A stretch of 64,000 nucleotides of DNA from assembly GCF_000252955.1 (NCBI RefSeq), contig NC_014228.1, positions 2,581,232 to 2,645,231 on the forward strand, written 5' to 3'. Of this stretch, positions 27,130-37,928 are shown piece by piece (the first letter of the stretch is position 1; every line of letters starts with the position of its first letter). The stretch is from Xenorhabdus nematophila ATCC 19061 (lineage in GTDB: Bacteria; Pseudomonadota; Gammaproteobacteria; Enterobacterales; Enterobacteriaceae). The position numbers and the translations under genes are program-made. The notes below the pieces were generated by a model. The model made no database searches. It saw only the letters and a program-made list of their open reading frames with translations, and was not told the origin of the DNA.

Positions 27130-28047
27130 CTATTTAGTGATATTTTTACTCACTTTGGGGGTAAACCAGACAAAATCAGCGTATTCGTTATTCAAAGAAA
27201 CACCCTGTTCTGCAATAACAAAGACAACCACTTTTTCATTTGGCGCTATTTTAGTCACATGCTGAGGTGTGCCCATTGCTTTTACTGCATGATAGCCACC
27301 CGCAAATAACAAAGCCGGTGATGGTGCTTTAACCAATTGTTCCGCCATTCGTTGATCGCGCATCTGCTGGATTTGAGACATAGCGGAGAGATGTTGCTCA
27401 TCGATCTCTTTACCGTGGGCGTTTTTAATGGTTTCTTCAATGCGTTTTTTAACTTCATCAGAAACCAACGATACCCTATTACCCGCTCTATGACTCTTAT
27501 ATGCCTGATCAATTTCACTACGATCCAGGTTTGCCGCTAACAGCGGATAAGGTGCTCTCATCAGCTCCATCACCAAATCACCGTACCATTCCCACGGCCA
27601 GCCTTGCTGCCACGCCAATAATTGTTGGACTCGTTCATCCCTGACAATGGGATTGCCCTGCAACCAGCTTTTCACTTTATTCACTTTTTCTTGCTGATTC
27701 GGGTTAATCATTTCAAGTAATACGGAACCGTGTGGACGTTTTTGACCCAGTTGCTGTACCAGCCATAACTCTATTTGGTGATGGTAAGGATTGTCGTGTT
27801 TCTCACCGACAACAACCCGGGGATAGTCAGCCAGCTGTTCCAGCAATTCATCAGGAGTGATTGCTTTCCCTGTTTTCATATCAAGCAAGGTACCTGATTG
27901 CATTAACGCGTCAGGAAGCGTTTGAAATGACGCTTGAGAGGTATTTTGTTTGTTATTGGGCGCAACGGCACAACCGCCGAGTACACCCGTGCCAAACAGA
28001 AGAGAACAGGCTAAAAAAGTCGATTTTATGCGGGTAGATGTTTTCAT
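27130..28047 (-). CDS. ChaN-family iron-regulated lipoprotein
   Basis: ChaN-family proteins bind haem at the envelope, as known for Campylobacter ChaN, and PhuW in Pseudomonas is a relative. The 305-residue protein has a lipoprotein signal with the lipobox LGGC (C26). The conserved ChaN segments are VVVGEKHDNPYHH, GSVLLEMINP and LLFAGGYHAVKAMGTPQHV. It is the first gene of the group chaN-like, tonB, ptrB, receptor, all on the minus strand. A Fur-like box lies 41 bp upstream. Haem binding here is inferred from the family. Confidence 0.85.
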   Translation of the reverse strand: MKTSTRIKSTFLACSLLFGTGVLGGCAVAPNNKQNTSQASFQTLPDALMQSGTLLDMKTGKAITPDELLEQLADYPRVVVGEKHDNPYHHQIELWLVQQLGQKRPHGSVLLEMINPNQQEKVNKVKSWLQGNPIVRDERVQQLLAWQQGWPWEWYGDLVMELMRAPYPLLAANLDRSEIDQAYKSHRAGNRVSLVSDEVKKRIEETIKNAHGKEIDEQHLSAMSQIQQMRDQRMAEQLVKAPSPALLFAGGYHAVKAMGTPQHVTKIAPNEKVVVFVIAEQGVSLNNEYADFVWFTPKVSKNITK

Positions 28048-28087
28048 GTGTATTCATTATCAAAAGAAAAATTGCCCGCATATTATA

Positions 28088-28106
28088 GATAATGAGAATT
28101 ATTTAC
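28088..28106. promoter_or_regulatory. Candidate Fur box upstream of the chaN-like gene
   Basis: GATAATGAGAATTATTTAC matches the Fur consensus at 15 of 19 positions. Together with the box before tonB it supports iron-controlled expression of this group. Confidence 0.65.
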
Positions 28107-28161
28107 AAATAAAGCATCCTGCTAAGCAAAGACTTAACAGGGTAGTTCGCTGATTAAACCA

Positions 28162-28189
28162 CTCCCAATCTTAGTCATCAGACTGGGAG
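28162..28189 (-). terminator. Hairpin after maeB
   Basis: CTCCCAATCT and AGACTGGGAG form a stem with one mismatch, 16 bp after the maeB stop. On the minus strand GTGGTTTAAT follows, a weak T-tail. Confidence 0.55.
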
Positions 28190-28204
28190 CAGTAAAAACG
28201 TTAT

Positions 28205-30487
28205 TTATAGCGGGTTAGTTTGTGCCTCAACAGCAGCTAATGCCACCATATTGACGATACGACGCACAGAGGCAATCGGTGTCAGAACATGGACAGGCTT
28301 CGATACCCCCATCAGAACTGGCCCGACTGTGACCCCATCCGAGCTGGTGACTCGCAGCAGGTTATAGCTGATACGAGCCGCTTCCATATTTGGCATGATC
28401 AACAAATTCGCAGACCCTTTCAGCGGGCTGTCCGGCATGATGTCACGGCGGATACTTTCCACCAAAGCCGCATCTCCGTGCATTTCACCATCGATTTCAA
28501 GCGACGGTGCCATTTGCTGAACCAATTCCAGTGTCTTACGCATTTTTTGTGCGGAATCACAATCAGAAGAGCCAAAACTTGAGCGTGATAACAGCGCGAC
28601 TTTAGGTTCAATACCAAAACGACGAACGGTTTCAGCGGCCATCAAGGTAATTTCTGCCAATTCTTCCGGGCTGGGATCTTCATTGACATAGGTATCGGCA
28701 ATAAAAGTATTTCCCATTGGCAACATCAAGGCATTCATTGCACCGGCAGTATGTACTCCCTGACGGAAACCAAAGATGTCTTTCACAACTTGGTAATGTT
28801 CACTATAGCCACCGACAGTACCACAAATCAGCCCGTCAGCTTCACCACGATGCACCATGATGGCTCCGATCAGTGTAGGATTGCCAATCACAGTACGACG
28901 AGCCTGCTCTTGAGAAACACCGCGGCGTTTCATCATTTGATAATATTCTTGCCAATACTCTTTGAAACGTGGGTCATTTTCGTTGTTCACCACTTCAAAA
29001 TCTTTCCCTGCTTCAATATGCAGACCTTGTTTCTTGATTCGCATATCAATCACACTAGGACGCCCAATTAAGATTGGGAATGCCAGTTCAAGAGAAACGA
29101 GTTCCTGTGTCGCATGCAGTACGCGAAGATCTTCGCCTTCTGCCAACACAATCCGTTTTTTCTCTTTTTTCGCTTGGGAGAAAATGGGTTTCATGAACAA
29201 ATTGGTTTTATAGACAAACTCATTGAGCTTCTCAATATACGCACCAAAATCAGCAATAGGGCGTGTTGCAACACCGGATTCCATTGCCGCTTTTGCGACA
29301 GCCGGCGCAATTTTTACAATCAGACGGGGATCAAACGGTTTAGGAATGATGTAGTCAGGGCCAAAGAACAGATCTTGATTGCCATAAGCGGAAGCCACTT
29401 CCTGACTTTGTTCGGCCAGAGCCAAATCTGCAATAGCGTGGACACAGGCAAGTTTCATTTCCTCATTAATCGTCGTCGCCCCAACATCCAAGGCTCCGCG
29501 GAAGATAAACGGGAAACAAAGGACGTTATTCACCTGATTAGGAAAATCGGAACGACCCGTACAAATAATCGCATCAGGACGAACTTCTTTTGCTAATGGA
29601 GGTAAAATTTCCGGTTCTGGGTTGGCTAATGCCATGATAAGCGGGGCTTTCGCCATGATTTTGACCATGTCCTGTGTCAGCACGCCCGGCCCTGAACAAC
29701 CCAGGAAAATATCAGCGCCCGGGATAACATCGGCTAATGTACGGCTGCCATTGTCTTCAATGGCATAATCCGCTTTGGTCTTTTCCATGTTTTCGTCGCG
29801 GCCACGGTAGATAACCCCTTTCGAGTCACAAACGACAATATTTTCACGTTTCAGACCCAACGCCACCAGCAGGTTCATGCAGGCAATCGAGGCTGCCCCA
29901 GCACCCGATACAACCAGACGAACAGCGCTAATCTCTTTATCAACAACCCGTAATCCATTCAATACCGCAGCAGTACAGATAATGGCCGTACCATGCTGAT
30001 CATCATGGAATACAGGAATGTTCATACGTTCACGCAGTTTCTGTTCAATATAAAAACACTCCGGCGCTTTGATATCTTCAAGGTTGATACCCCCAAAAGT
30101 GGGCTCCAGAGCCGCAATGATATCAATCAACTGATCTGGATTAGATTCATCCACTTCAATGTCAAAAACATCAATGCCAGAGAATTTCTTGAACAGGACT
30201 CCTTTACCTTCCATAACCGGTTTACCCGCCAATGCACCGATATTACCCAGTCCTAAAACTGCACTACCGTTGGAGATCACCGCAACAAGGTTGCCGCGGG
30301 CAGTATATTTATAAGCTGCCAACGGATCTTTTGCTATTTCAAGACAAGGCGCAGCCACGCCCGGCGAATATGCAAGTGCCAAATCACGTTGTGTTGTCAA
30401 TGGCTTAGTCGGTGTAACTGTGATTTTTCCTGGTTGTGGGAATTCGTGAAAATCAAGAGCACTTTGTTTTAACTTTTCGTCCATCAT
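28205..30487 (-). CDS. maeB: NADP-dependent malic enzyme MaeB
   Basis: MaeB decarboxylates malate to pyruvate with reduction of NADP, feeding gluconeogenesis and NADPH supply from C4 acids. The 760-residue protein has an N-terminal malic-enzyme domain (about 1-425) with [19 protein letters not shown] and the nucleotide loop [17 protein letters not shown]-terminal phosphotransacetylase-like domain (about 430-760; [13 protein letters not shown]) is regulatory in E. coli. Length and order are as in the family. The start ATGATG lacks a clear Shine-Dalgarno. It is divergent from the narP-like gene. Confidence 0.97.
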   Translation of the reverse strand: MMDEKLKQSALDFHEFPQPGKITVTPTKPLTTQRDLALAYSPGVAAPCLEIAKDPLAAYKYTARGNLVAVISNGSAVLGLGNIGALAGKPVMEGKGVLFKKFSGIDVFDIEVDESNPDQLIDIIAALEPTFGGINLEDIKAPECFYIEQKLRERMNIPVFHDDQHGTAIICTAAVLNGLRVVDKEISAVRLVVSGAGAASIACMNLLVALGLKRENIVVCDSKGVIYRGRDENMEKTKADYAIEDNGSRTLADVIPGADIFLGCSGPGVLTQDMVKIMAKAPLIMALANPEPEILPPLAKEVRPDAIICTGRSDFPNQVNNVLCFPFIFRGALDVGATTINEEMKLACVHAIADLALAEQSQEVASAYGNQDLFFGPDYIIPKPFDPRLIVKIAPAVAKAAMESGVATRPIADFGAYIEKLNEFVYKTNLFMKPIFSQAKKEKKRIVLAEGEDLRVLHATQELVSLELAFPILIGRPSVIDMRIKKQGLHIEAGKDFEVVNNENDPRFKEYWQEYYQMMKRRGVSQEQARRTVIGNPTLIGAIMVHRGEADGLICGTVGGYSEHYQVVKDIFGFRQGVHTAGAMNALMLPMGNTFIADTYVNEDPSPEELAEITLMAAETVRRFGIEPKVALLSRSSFGSSDCDSAQKMRKTLELVQQMAPSLEIDGEMHGDAALVESIRRDIMPDSPLKGSANLLIMPNMEAARISYNLLRVTSSDGVTVGPVLMGVSKPVHVLTPIASVRRIVNMVALAAVEAQTNPL

Positions 30488-31026
30488 CTGATCCTTTACG
30501 CGTCTGTCGGAGTAAAAATTTGTTCAGTATAATAGTTACGGAAGGTTAAATCATGATGTCAGCGGCATTTTATTCATAACAATGAAAATTAAAGATCAAA
30601 AAACATGCAAAGCATAATCTTATGTTAACCAATATTATATAAATATTATCCTAACGATACCAAATTAGAGGTATTTAACTACCAATTAACAACCTGATAA
30701 ATTAATTAAAGAATCATTTTTAAATTAGCTTTTAAAATAAGTTTACAAAGACAAAAATTAATTTATAAAATATTGATGAAATTTATTTAGAAAATTATCA
30801 GCAATTAAGGAAAAGTATTTTCTTATGAATGTGAATTTTATTTCATCTGTACGGATAAACCTGTTTGCGATATTTTTATTTTTATATCAGGATATATTTT
30901 CAAAGTCTCATTAACGATGATTATATATACTCCATAAAAATCACACGGCAATTTAACATAAAGCAGAATCCTGTCTTTTATGTTTTATTAAACATAAAAT
31001 CTGCATTTCTATATGGGAGAAAGAAC
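30488..31026. other. AT-rich intergenic region between maeB and the narP-like gene
   Basis: These 539 bp are very AT-rich and separate divergent genes. I see no coding frame supported by codon use and no clear known operator. A full-length FNR or NarL site was not found by eye. Both promoters must lie here. Confidence 0.5.
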
Positions 31027-31662
31027 ATGCATAATCATTCAGTCATGATAATTGATGATCATCCAATCATTCGTCACGGTCTAAAAGGTTTGATTGAATT
31101 AGAACGAGAACTCATTGTGACTGCCGAGACTGACAATGGTGAAGATGCGATTAATATCGCTTGCCAAATAAAGCCCGACATTATTTTGATAGATCTGAAA
31201 ATTCATGGCCTTTCTGGGATTGATACGATTAAATCTCTTCGCCGAAAAGGGCTTGATTCCTATATTCTGGTGCTTTCTGATTCAGATAATCGCAGTGATA
31301 TTTATGATGCGGTTGACGCAGGCGCGAATGGTTATTTATTAAAAGATATTGAACTTGATCCTCTGTTAAGCAACATAAAAAAAGCGATAGATGGTCATGC
31401 AGTGTTCAGCGAGAAAGTCCATCAATATTTATCCACACGCCACCTCTATATTGATCCGTTATCAAAATTGACTAAACGTGAATTGGATGTCTTGAAAGAA
31501 ATTTCGGAAGGTATGACAAATAAAGAAATAGCTGACTTCCTTTTTATTTCAGAAGAAACCGTGAAAGTCCATACACGTAACTTATTGAAAAAACTTAAAT
31601 CCCGATCCCGTCTTGAAGCCACTATCATCTATCTAAAACATAGAAAAACAGCATTAATCTAA
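31027..31662 (+). CDS. narP: NarP-like response regulator
   Basis: NarP-type regulators respond to nitrate/nitrite through a membrane kinase (NarQ) and bind DNA to adjust anaerobic respiration. The 211-residue protein has a receiver domain with acidic pocket D10/D11 and phosphoacceptor D56, the switch lysine in YLLKDIE, and a C-terminal LuxR-type HTH (LTKRELDVLKEISEGMTNKE, then ETVKVHTRNLLKKL). Sequence is close to E. coli NarP. The start is ATG at 31027 behind GGGAGAAAG; the frame extends upstream without family support. In E. coli this site near yffB-dapE holds narQ, the sensor. No kinase is in the window. Confidence 0.85.
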   Translation: MHNHSVMIIDDHPIIRHGLKGLIELERELIVTAETDNGEDAINIACQIKPDIILIDLKIHGLSGIDTIKSLRRKGLDSYILVLSDSDNRSDIYDAVDAGANGYLLKDIELDPLLSNIKKAIDGHAVFSEKVHQYLSTRHLYIDPLSKLTKRELDVLKEISEGMTNKEIADFLFISEETVKVHTRNLLKKLKSRSRLEATIIYLKHRKTALI

Positions 31663-31695
31663 CATTGGGTTCTTTCCCAACCTTGTTAATTGAAA

Positions 31696-31732
31696 CACAA
31701 TTTCCCTAAATTTAGCCAATGGGGAAATTGTG
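31696..31732 (+). terminator. Inverted repeat after the narP-like gene
   Basis: CACAATTTCCC and GGGAAATTGTG form an 11-bp perfect stem with a 15-base loop, 33 bp after the stop. There is no T-run, so terminator function is uncertain. Confidence 0.45.
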
Positions 31733-31967
31733 AGTTATTAAGAATCGCAAATTAATTTCAAACGTAGTAAGTTAAGACACTATTTATTTAATTTATTATT
31801 TCAATGTGACTCATTTATCGCTAACGTCTTCTATAGCGACTGGCGATTTGCGTTTTACAACATAAAGATTAGAACAAGCAGAACACGCACAGAAACGTGT
31901 TATCTGGATAAATTACCAAATTTCACGCATTATGTTGGGTATATTAAACAAAACCAAGGATCTCACC

Positions 31968-32378
31968 ATGTCGGATACCACTTCTCACAAAGCAATCACC
32001 CTCTACGGTATCAAAAACTGCGATACGATAAAAAAAGCACGTCGCTGGTTAGAAGACCAAGAGATCCCCTATCAGTTTCATGACTATCGTGTTGATGGTT
32101 TATCTCCCGAGCTACTCCAGTCATTTATTGAACAAACAGGTTGGGAGTCCTTGCTGAATACCCGGGGTACAACTTGGCGTCAGCTGTCTGACGAACAAAA
32201 AGCCGCTATCAATAATGCGGAAGCTGCTAAAGTACTCATGTTGGAAAAACCGGCAATAATAAAACGCCCTCTTCTGATCTCAGTCACAGAGGGAACAAAA
32301 GCATCGGCATCAGCAATAGAAAAGTATTTGCTCGGTTTCAGGACCGAACAATATCAACAATTCTTTTCGCATGAATAG
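31968..32378 (+). CDS. yffB: YffB, ArsC/Spx-like thioredoxin-fold protein
   Basis: YffB belongs to the Spx/MgsR/arsenate-reductase-like family with a thioredoxin fold; its physiological role is unclear. The 136-residue protein has [15 protein letters not shown] with a single cysteine C18, and the family segments [11 protein letters not shown] and [12 protein letters not shown]. The chosen ATG at 31968 has AAGGA seven bases upstream. An ATG 12 codons earlier is possible but less well placed. It is followed by dapE after 14 bp, as in E. coli. Confidence 0.9.
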   Translation: MSDTTSHKAITLYGIKNCDTIKKARRWLEDQEIPYQFHDYRVDGLSPELLQSFIEQTGWESLLNTRGTTWRQLSDEQKAAINNAEAAKVLMLEKPAIIKRPLLISVTEGTKASASAIEKYLLGFRTEQYQQFFSHE

Positions 32379-32392
32379 ATAAGGACTCCATC

Positions 32393-33520
32393 ATGATTTG
32401 CCCAGTCATTGATCTTGCTCAACAGTTAATCAAACGCCCTTCCGTCAGTCCTGATGATCAAGGCTGTCAGGAACTTCTCATTCAGCGTCTGCAAAATATC
32501 GGTTTCACGATAGAACGAATGCCTTTCGGTGATACCCTGAATTTCTGGGCTTATCGTGGAACAGGGGTCACATTTGCCCTTGCCGGACATACCGATGTCG
32601 TTCCTGCCGGTGATATTTCACAGTGGCAGACACCGCCTTTTGAACCCTCGATCCGCAATGGGATGCTATATGGTCGTGGTGCAGCTGACATGAAAGGCGC
32701 TTTGGCTGCAATGGTCGTGGCTGCTGAACGTTTTGTCATGGAAAATCCCGAACATAACGGTCGTCTTGCTTTTTTGATCACCTCCGATGAAGAGGCTAAA
32801 GCCGTCAACGGAACCGTCAAAGTCGTTGAAACCTTGATGTCACGCCAAGAACGACTGGATTATTGTTTAGTGGGCGAACCTTCCAGCCAACAACGCCTTG
32901 GGGATATAATCAAAAATGGGCGGCGCGGTTCGTTAACCGCCAGCCTGTCTATTTTCGGTACTCAGGGACATGTTGCCTACCCTCATCTGGCAGATAACCC
33001 TATTCACCATTCGTTGCCTTTTCTGCAGGAACTGGTTAATACCAACTGGGACAATGGCAATGAATTCTTCCCTGCAACCAGTATGCAAATTGCCAATATT
33101 CAAGCGGGAACCGGCAGCAATAACGTGATTCCGGGTAAATTATCGGTTCAATTTAATTTCCGTTTCAGCACTGAACTGACCGATACCGAAATCAGGCAGC
33201 AGGTTGAAGGTATGCTGAAAAAGCATAATCTGAAATATAAACTTGATTGGTGGCTATCAGGCCAACCTTTTCTGACCTGTGAAGGTGAGCTTGTTGATGC
33301 GACCGTTGAGTCCATTGAGCATTTCTGCGGATATAAACCAGAGCTATCAACCAGTGGCGGGACATCAGATGGACGTTTTATTGCCGGGATGGGTGCCCAA
33401 ATTGTGGAATTGGGGCCAATTAATGCCACAATCCATAAAAATGATGAATGTGTTAAAACCACTGATTTACAGGAATTAAGCCTGATTTATCAACGCATCA
33501 TGGAGCAATTAATCAAATGA
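32393..33520 (+). CDS. dapE: Succinyl-diaminopimelate desuccinylase DapE
   Basis: DapE hydrolyses N-succinyl-LL-diaminopimelate in the lysine and peptidoglycan precursor pathway, using two zinc ions. The 375-residue protein keeps the metal ligands H66 (AGHTDVVP), D99 (GRGAADMKG) and E134 with catalytic E133 (TSDEEAKA), and the late histidine of [21 protein letters not shown] near the end is also conserved. It overlaps the following M15 peptidase gene by 4 bp. dapA, another gene of the pathway, lies at 39.9 kb. Confidence 0.97.
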   Translation: MICPVIDLAQQLIKRPSVSPDDQGCQELLIQRLQNIGFTIERMPFGDTLNFWAYRGTGVTFALAGHTDVVPAGDISQWQTPPFEPSIRNGMLYGRGAADMKGALAAMVVAAERFVMENPEHNGRLAFLITSDEEAKAVNGTVKVVETLMSRQERLDYCLVGEPSSQQRLGDIIKNGRRGSLTASLSIFGTQGHVAYPHLADNPIHHSLPFLQELVNTNWDNGNEFFPATSMQIANIQAGTGSNNVIPGKLSVQFNFRFSTELTDTEIRQQVEGMLKKHNLKYKLDWWLSGQPFLTCEGELVDATVESIEHFCGYKPELSTSGGTSDGRFIAGMGAQIVELGPINATIHKNDECVKTTDLQELSLIYQRIMEQLIK

Positions 33521-34185
33521 TGACACCTGAAATGTTGACGGGCCTGTCCACGGATCATCTGGTCACACTCGCGGGTCATCATCGTTTGCAATTCAATGCC
33601 ACCAAAGCATTTCTTGCCATGCAGAAAGAAGCCGCCAAAGCAGGTTTTAAGCTACAACCTGCCAGTTCATTTCGTGATTTCACACGTCAGCAAATTATCT
33701 GGAATGAGAAATTTCGCGGCCAACGTCCGGTATTGGATGATAATAGTCAACCGATTGATATCTCAACATTGAGTGAAGGTGAACTGTGTAAGGCTATCCT
33801 CCGTTGGTCTGCCCTGCCGGGAGCAAGCCGCCATCATTGGGGAACTGAGCTGGATGTGTATGATCCCTTTCTGCTGCCACAAGGCAAAACATTGATGCTG
33901 GAACCGTGGGAATATGAACATGGGGGTTACTTTGCGCCATTGACCGAGTGGCTGACAGAAAATATGTCCCATTATGATTTCTATCGCCCATTCACTCGAC
34001 ACGATGCCGGTGTCGCTTATGAACCGTGGCACATCAGCTACTGGCCTTTATCCCATGAAGCCGAAAATTTATTTGATGAACAAGTCCTGTTGAGTGCCTG
34101 GCAAGATCGTGATATCGCTGGCATTGATTGGTTACAAACCAACTTATCCTATATCTTTGAAAGATACATCAGAGTATTGGGATAA
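33517..34185 (+). CDS. M15-family peptidase (D-alanyl-D-alanine carboxypeptidase type)
   Basis: M15B peptidases are zinc enzymes that trim D-Ala from peptidoglycan peptides (VanY type). The 222-residue protein has [16 protein letters not shown], the zinc motif [10 protein letters not shown] (H106, D113 in the SxHxxGxxxD pattern) and a third ligand in YEPWHISYW. No signal peptide is seen, so it may be cytoplasmic and act on recycled or precursor peptides. It overlaps dapE by 4 bp (ATGA), which links it to diaminopimelate and wall metabolism. It is absent at this place in E. coli as I recall. The exact substrate is unknown. Confidence 0.85.
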   Translation: MMTPEMLTGLSTDHLVTLAGHHRLQFNATKAFLAMQKEAAKAGFKLQPASSFRDFTRQQIIWNEKFRGQRPVLDDNSQPIDISTLSEGELCKAILRWSALPGASRHHWGTELDVYDPFLLPQGKTLMLEPWEYEHGGYFAPLTEWLTENMSHYDFYRPFTRHDAGVAYEPWHISYWPLSHEAENLFDEQVLLSAWQDRDIAGIDWLQTNLSYIFERYIRVLG

Positions 34186-34197
34186 TGATCGAGCTTT

Positions 34198-34221
34198 AAG
34201 AGCCTTATGGAGAAGGCTCTT
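34198..34221 (+). terminator. Hairpin between the M15 peptidase gene and ypfN
   Basis: AAGAGCCTT and AAGGCTCTT form a 9-bp stem with a 6-base loop, 13 bp after the M15 stop. The tail GATAATTTG is only partly T-rich. It may act as a terminator or attenuator. Confidence 0.45.
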
Positions 34222-34242
34222 GATAATTTGGGGAAAATGGCA

Positions 34243-34440
34243 ATGTATTGGTTAATAAAAGATTATTGGTGGGTTGTTCTGCTGGTTCTTGTCGGCATTA
34301 TTGTTAATGCGATAAAAGCGTTAAACCGTATCGATCAAAAACGTTTTTTAGACAATAAACCGAAATTACCTCCCCACCGGGATTTTAACGATCAATGGGA
34401 TGATGAGGACAATTGGCCTCGACAGGATCGTAAGAAATAA
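34243..34440 (+). CDS. ypfN: YpfN, UPF0370 membrane protein
   Basis: YpfN is a small inner-membrane protein of unknown function. The 65-residue form starting at 34243 has one hydrophobic helix (residues 5-24) and the highly conserved tail [20 protein letters not shown]. This start matches the E. coli N-terminus (MDWLAKYWW). A frame starting 36 bp earlier runs through the hairpin and lacks support. Its last 56 bp overlap the end of tmcA on the other strand. Confidence 0.9.
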   Translation: MYWLIKDYWWVVLLVLVGIIVNAIKALNRIDQKRFLDNKPKLPPHRDFNDQWDDEDNWPRQDRKK

Positions 34441-36538
34441 CCCGGCTTTTCCACTGATTGGCAAGTATCTCATCTATACTTGCCAATGCGTGAGCGGCTT
34501 CATCTCGCCAGCGTTTCAATAATGCTTTACGCCCACTCAACGATAAATCACATGCACACTGTTCAATATCTATCCCCTGCTGAATGTGTTTTCGCAATGC
34601 CGGCAATGTTAACGTGCTCACCAGCAATAACCGCTGTAATGCAAAATAAGAAGCAGACAAAGGGCGATGGGCAAATGCAAATCCGGATAACTCCTGCCAA
34701 TCACGGCCATTGAGCCGTTGGTCATCGTCATAGGTAATCGGCAGAGTAAAACCAAGCATTTTGCCTAATTCCCGTGCATCGCGGGATAATTGCTGCTGTG
34801 CAGATTGGGCAAGCCGATGCCCCTGTTCACTCAACGGTAAAATAGCCATTGCTGTATAGCAACCACTGCTGGCTTCCCGGTGTGTTCCCATTCTCACCAA
34901 CTGAAAACCACATTTTCGCCAAAGTGACCAAAGTTCATCGGTATAACCAAAGCTGACAGAAAGAAAATCCAAACTGTGCTGATGAGATCCTTGACACTGT
35001 CGGGTTATTAAATGTTGAGTTATTAAATGTTGTGCGATCCCACGGCGACGATATTGTGCCTGTACGGCAATTCGACTCACCCGCTGTGATTTCAGGGTGG
35101 CGGCAAGAGGAAAACCCGCATGTGCCGCCAAAGATTGCGCCACCAGATTTCCCCTTGGGCGGCGGCGGCTTGCCCATATCTCATGTGCCAATTCTGGAGA
35201 TAAACCACCTTCGTTTACCATCCACAGCGCACCGACCAGTTGTGGCTTATCCGCGGGAAAACAAGATATTGCCGCAAGAAATTCCATCTCATTACCATCC
35301 AGCAATCGACGTAAGTCCAGAGGGGATGTACGGTAATGTGCACTAGTCAATAGTCCATAAAATTGCCCCAATAATGCAGGTTGTTCTAACCACATTGATT
35401 GTTTTATGGGATAGAAACTCAGTGCCTTTGCAAGATTGATATACGTTAACTGCCCATCTATCTGAAACTTATCATCAAGTCGTTTTTTATCATCAAATAA
35501 TAAGGCACTATCCAGCCAGGTTTCCAAGGGATCGTTTTCAGCCCAACGCATAGGGATTTTCAGTTCCCGAATCTGGCATTCAGGCAATTCAGCACATAGT
35601 TTCAATAAAAAACCACGTCCCGTTCCTTCATACCCCTGAACGGTTGAAGTCAGCAATACCCGAGGGAAATAGCGGATCAATTCAGCCAATTGTGGTGTTG
35701 GGATAGCCGCCGCTTCATCAATCAATAACCAATCAACGTTGTGCTGATTTTCTTTGTTATCTTTTTTGGATCGGCAATATTTCAATAAGTTATCTACTGA
35801 CCAAAATGGCGTTTCTTGCTCTGAAGGCCCGGAGTAGTGTCGGATAACTTCGGTAGTAATTTTTGCCGGCGCACATAACCAGCATTTGCCATGCCAATGC
35901 CGCACCAACATGCCCGCCAGTGCTGATTTTCCCCGTCCTCTTGGGGCCGTGATGACCCAAACTCCCCGCGAAGCCTGTAATAGTTCGTTCAGAATAGTTT
36001 GCTGGCTGACTGTTGGATTTCCATCCGGCATCTGCCACAGACCAGCCTGAGATAGTGGCTGTAACTGCAAAGGAGTTTCCTGACGCCATAACAATACATC
36101 GGGAAACATGAGGATCTGCTGCTGAATATGACGAATAAAATGCGGTGCAGGAATAATCCCGCCCGATTCATTCCAACGCAAACTATCTTCGTCCGGCTGT
36201 TCTGTCCATTGTGACCACATAGGTACACGCATGACCAACCAGCTTCCTGCTTTCAATGTGCCAGCCAGTATTGCCAATGCTTCGGCATTAAAACCATGAG
36301 TAGCATCAAAAATACCATGCAGGAATTCACGTCCCAGCAAGCTGACCGCTTTTGTCGGTTCAACTGCATCAGGAACATAAGATGAAACAGTGAGCCAGTC
36401 TCCCTGAAACTGTGTTTTCAGCCGGGCAACAATCGCTTCACTCCACTGAAGATCACCACTCAATACAACTAAACGGCGCTGCCCCTGTTGCTGCATCTGT
36501 GCTTGCAGCACTTCCCACTCATTACCCTGTACTGTCAT
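34385..36538 (-). CDS. tmcA: tRNA(Met) cytidine acetyltransferase TmcA
   Basis: TmcA makes N4-acetylcytidine at the wobble base C34 of elongator tRNA(Met), which prevents misreading of AUA. The 717-residue protein has an N-terminal DUF1726 domain, a helicase-like ATPase domain with Walker [14 protein letters not shown] and Walker [14 protein letters not shown], and a GNAT domain with [13 protein letters not shown]-terminal tRNA-binding region ends it. Its 3' end overlaps ypfN by 56 bp in convergent orientation, and its ATG overlaps the stop of the yeaL-like gene. Confidence 0.95.
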   Translation of the reverse strand: MTVQGNEWEVLQAQMQQQGQRRLVVLSGDLQWSEAIVARLKTQFQGDWLTVSSYVPDAVEPTKAVSLLGREFLHGIFDATHGFNAEALAILAGTLKAGSWLVMRVPMWSQWTEQPDEDSLRWNESGGIIPAPHFIRHIQQQILMFPDVLLWRQETPLQLQPLSQAGLWQMPDGNPTVSQQTILNELLQASRGVWVITAPRGRGKSALAGMLVRHWHGKCWLCAPAKITTEVIRHYSGPSEQETPFWSVDNLLKYCRSKKDNKENQHNVDWLLIDEAAAIPTPQLAELIRYFPRVLLTSTVQGYEGTGRGFLLKLCAELPECQIRELKIPMRWAENDPLETWLDSALLFDDKKRLDDKFQIDGQLTYINLAKALSFYPIKQSMWLEQPALLGQFYGLLTSAHYRTSPLDLRRLLDGNEMEFLAAISCFPADKPQLVGALWMVNEGGLSPELAHEIWASRRRPRGNLVAQSLAAHAGFPLAATLKSQRVSRIAVQAQYRRRGIAQHLITQHLITRQCQGSHQHSLDFLSVSFGYTDELWSLWRKCGFQLVRMGTHREASSGCYTAMAILPLSEQGHRLAQSAQQQLSRDARELGKMLGFTLPITYDDDQRLNGRDWQELSGFAFAHRPLSASYFALQRLLLVSTLTLPALRKHIQQGIDIEQCACDLSLSGRKALLKRWRDEAAHALASIDEILANQWKSRVISYDPVEANCPHHPIDR

Positions 36539-36987
36539 GACTTGCCAATCATCAATGATAAAACACCGGCAGCAATCAATGGACCAACAGGAACGCCCCT
36601 AAATAGGGCAACACCCAATATTGTTCCAACCAATAACCCCGCCACTGTGGCAGGCTGATTAGACATTAAATCTACCCCACGGCTTCCCAACCATGAAACA
36701 ATCACACCAACAGCAATCGCGAGCAGCGATTTCCAATTCAGAAAGGCGCTAAAGATTTCTTGTGCAGAGATTCTACCGCTTGCGATAGGTGCCATGACTC
36801 CGACGGTCAGAATCAGGATACCTATCGTCAGACCATATTTTTCCACCCAGGGAAAAAACTGATTCAATGGTGTGATACGAACCATCAGCAAAAATAACAT
36901 GGCAAGAGTCACAGTCACGTTATGGCTGATAATGCCAAGCCCCGCCAGCACGAGTAAGATGAGTAAAGTCGGATCAATATGGCCCAT
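36535..36987 (-). CDS. YeaL-like DUF441 membrane protein
   Basis: This is an inner-membrane protein of the DUF441 (UPF0756) family; function unknown. The 150-residue protein has about four helices and the conserved [40 protein letters not shown] and [17 protein letters not shown], as in E. coli YeaL. The start at 36987 ([11 protein letters not shown]) fits the family; the frame extends 17 codons upstream without support. It overlaps tmcA by 4 bp and is probably cotranscribed with it, a location different from E. coli. Confidence 0.9.
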   Translation of the reverse strand: MGHIDPTLLILLVLAGLGIISHNVTVTLAMLFLLMVRITPLNQFFPWVEKYGLTIGILILTVGVMAPIASGRISAQEIFSAFLNWKSLLAIAVGVIVSWLGSRGVDLMSNQPATVAGLLVGTILGVALFRGVPVGPLIAAGVLSLMIGKS

Positions 36988-37554
36988 GAATTTTTCATTC
37001 CCTACAAAACAAAACCTAACGTTTTTGACATAAAACAACTAAATTCTGACATAGTGAAGAATAATAACGTAAAATTTATGCAGCTTATCAAAAATATTTA
37101 TATTCATTGGATGAATGATTTTTAATGCCGAGATTCACACATAAAACAACCGATAATAAAAATTATATTTGACAAATTGCCTATAATTGATATGCCATAC
37201 CCCATCATTCCAGACTACAGCACAACAAAAACACAACAGCCTGAACGCTAAAATTTCATACCTCAATAAAGTTAATTGGATAAAAATTGGAACAAATAGG
37301 CCAATAGTGTAACAGTTCGCCGCTTTTAACATCCTTGCTTTAAATAATAACAATGATAAATAATCACAAATCTGATCACGATACTGTCTTGATTTTTGAT
37401 CGCAGAAGTACCATGACAGAAATACTTTACTCGTAGTGTCAGTAAAAAACGACTTAATCGCTCTTTACTGATAAATATCAATACAATAACCAAGGTGAAT
37501 GCGGAAAGGTTGTAAGAAAATGCCTTGCAAACAGGATGCGTTCGTATAATCAAT
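36988..37554. other. AT-rich intergenic region before the small lipoprotein gene
   Basis: These 567 bp lie between divergent genes. Short frames on both strands show no recognisable protein. I see no known operator or repeat. Confidence 0.4.
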
Positions 37555-37908
37555 ATGAGAAAACTAATATTCTCCATCATGATCTGTGTTTCATTAACAG
37601 CCTGCACCACCCAATGGGTACCCACAACAGGTAACCCGACTCCTTTTTATGAGGCGAGTCAAACATGTCATGAAACTGCATCCAAGCTATTTCCTGTAAA
37701 AAATGAGGTTGCACAAAGATCAATACTCAAAACAGTACGACAATCTTGTGTGAATGGTGTCGAATGTGGAAAAAAGGGTTATTACAATCAGAGCGTTCCT
37801 GTCACTGAAAGCTACGTTATTGATGTGAATCGGGATTCCAGAAACCACTATTATGACAGCTGCATGCAACAAAAAGGCTGGAAGCAAAAAATCAAATACC
37901 TGTTCTAG
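37555..37908 (+). CDS. Small cysteine-rich lipoprotein of unknown function
   Basis: I do not recognise the family. From ATG at 37555 the 117-residue protein has a lipoprotein signal (MRKLIFSIMICVSLTACTTQ) with lipobox LTAC at C17. The mature part has cysteines in ASQTCHETA, RQSCVNGVECGKKG and DSCMQQKGW, suggesting two disulphides. The CMQQKGW ending occurs in many small envelope lipoproteins. An in-frame start ten codons earlier would weaken the signal peptide. It has its own terminator and lies convergent with purC. Confidence 0.7.
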   Translation: MRKLIFSIMICVSLTACTTQWVPTTGNPTPFYEASQTCHETASKLFPVKNEVAQRSILKTVRQSCVNGVECGKKGYYNQSVPVTESYVIDVNRDSRNHYYDSCMQQKGWKQKIKYLF

Positions 37909-37928
37909 TGTTCACCAGATCAGTAAAA

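Noticed and set aside
36988..37554. Known small RNA in the AT-rich gap before the lipoprotein gene
   Set aside because: No strong hairpin with a T-run was seen and no known sRNA is recalled at this place.
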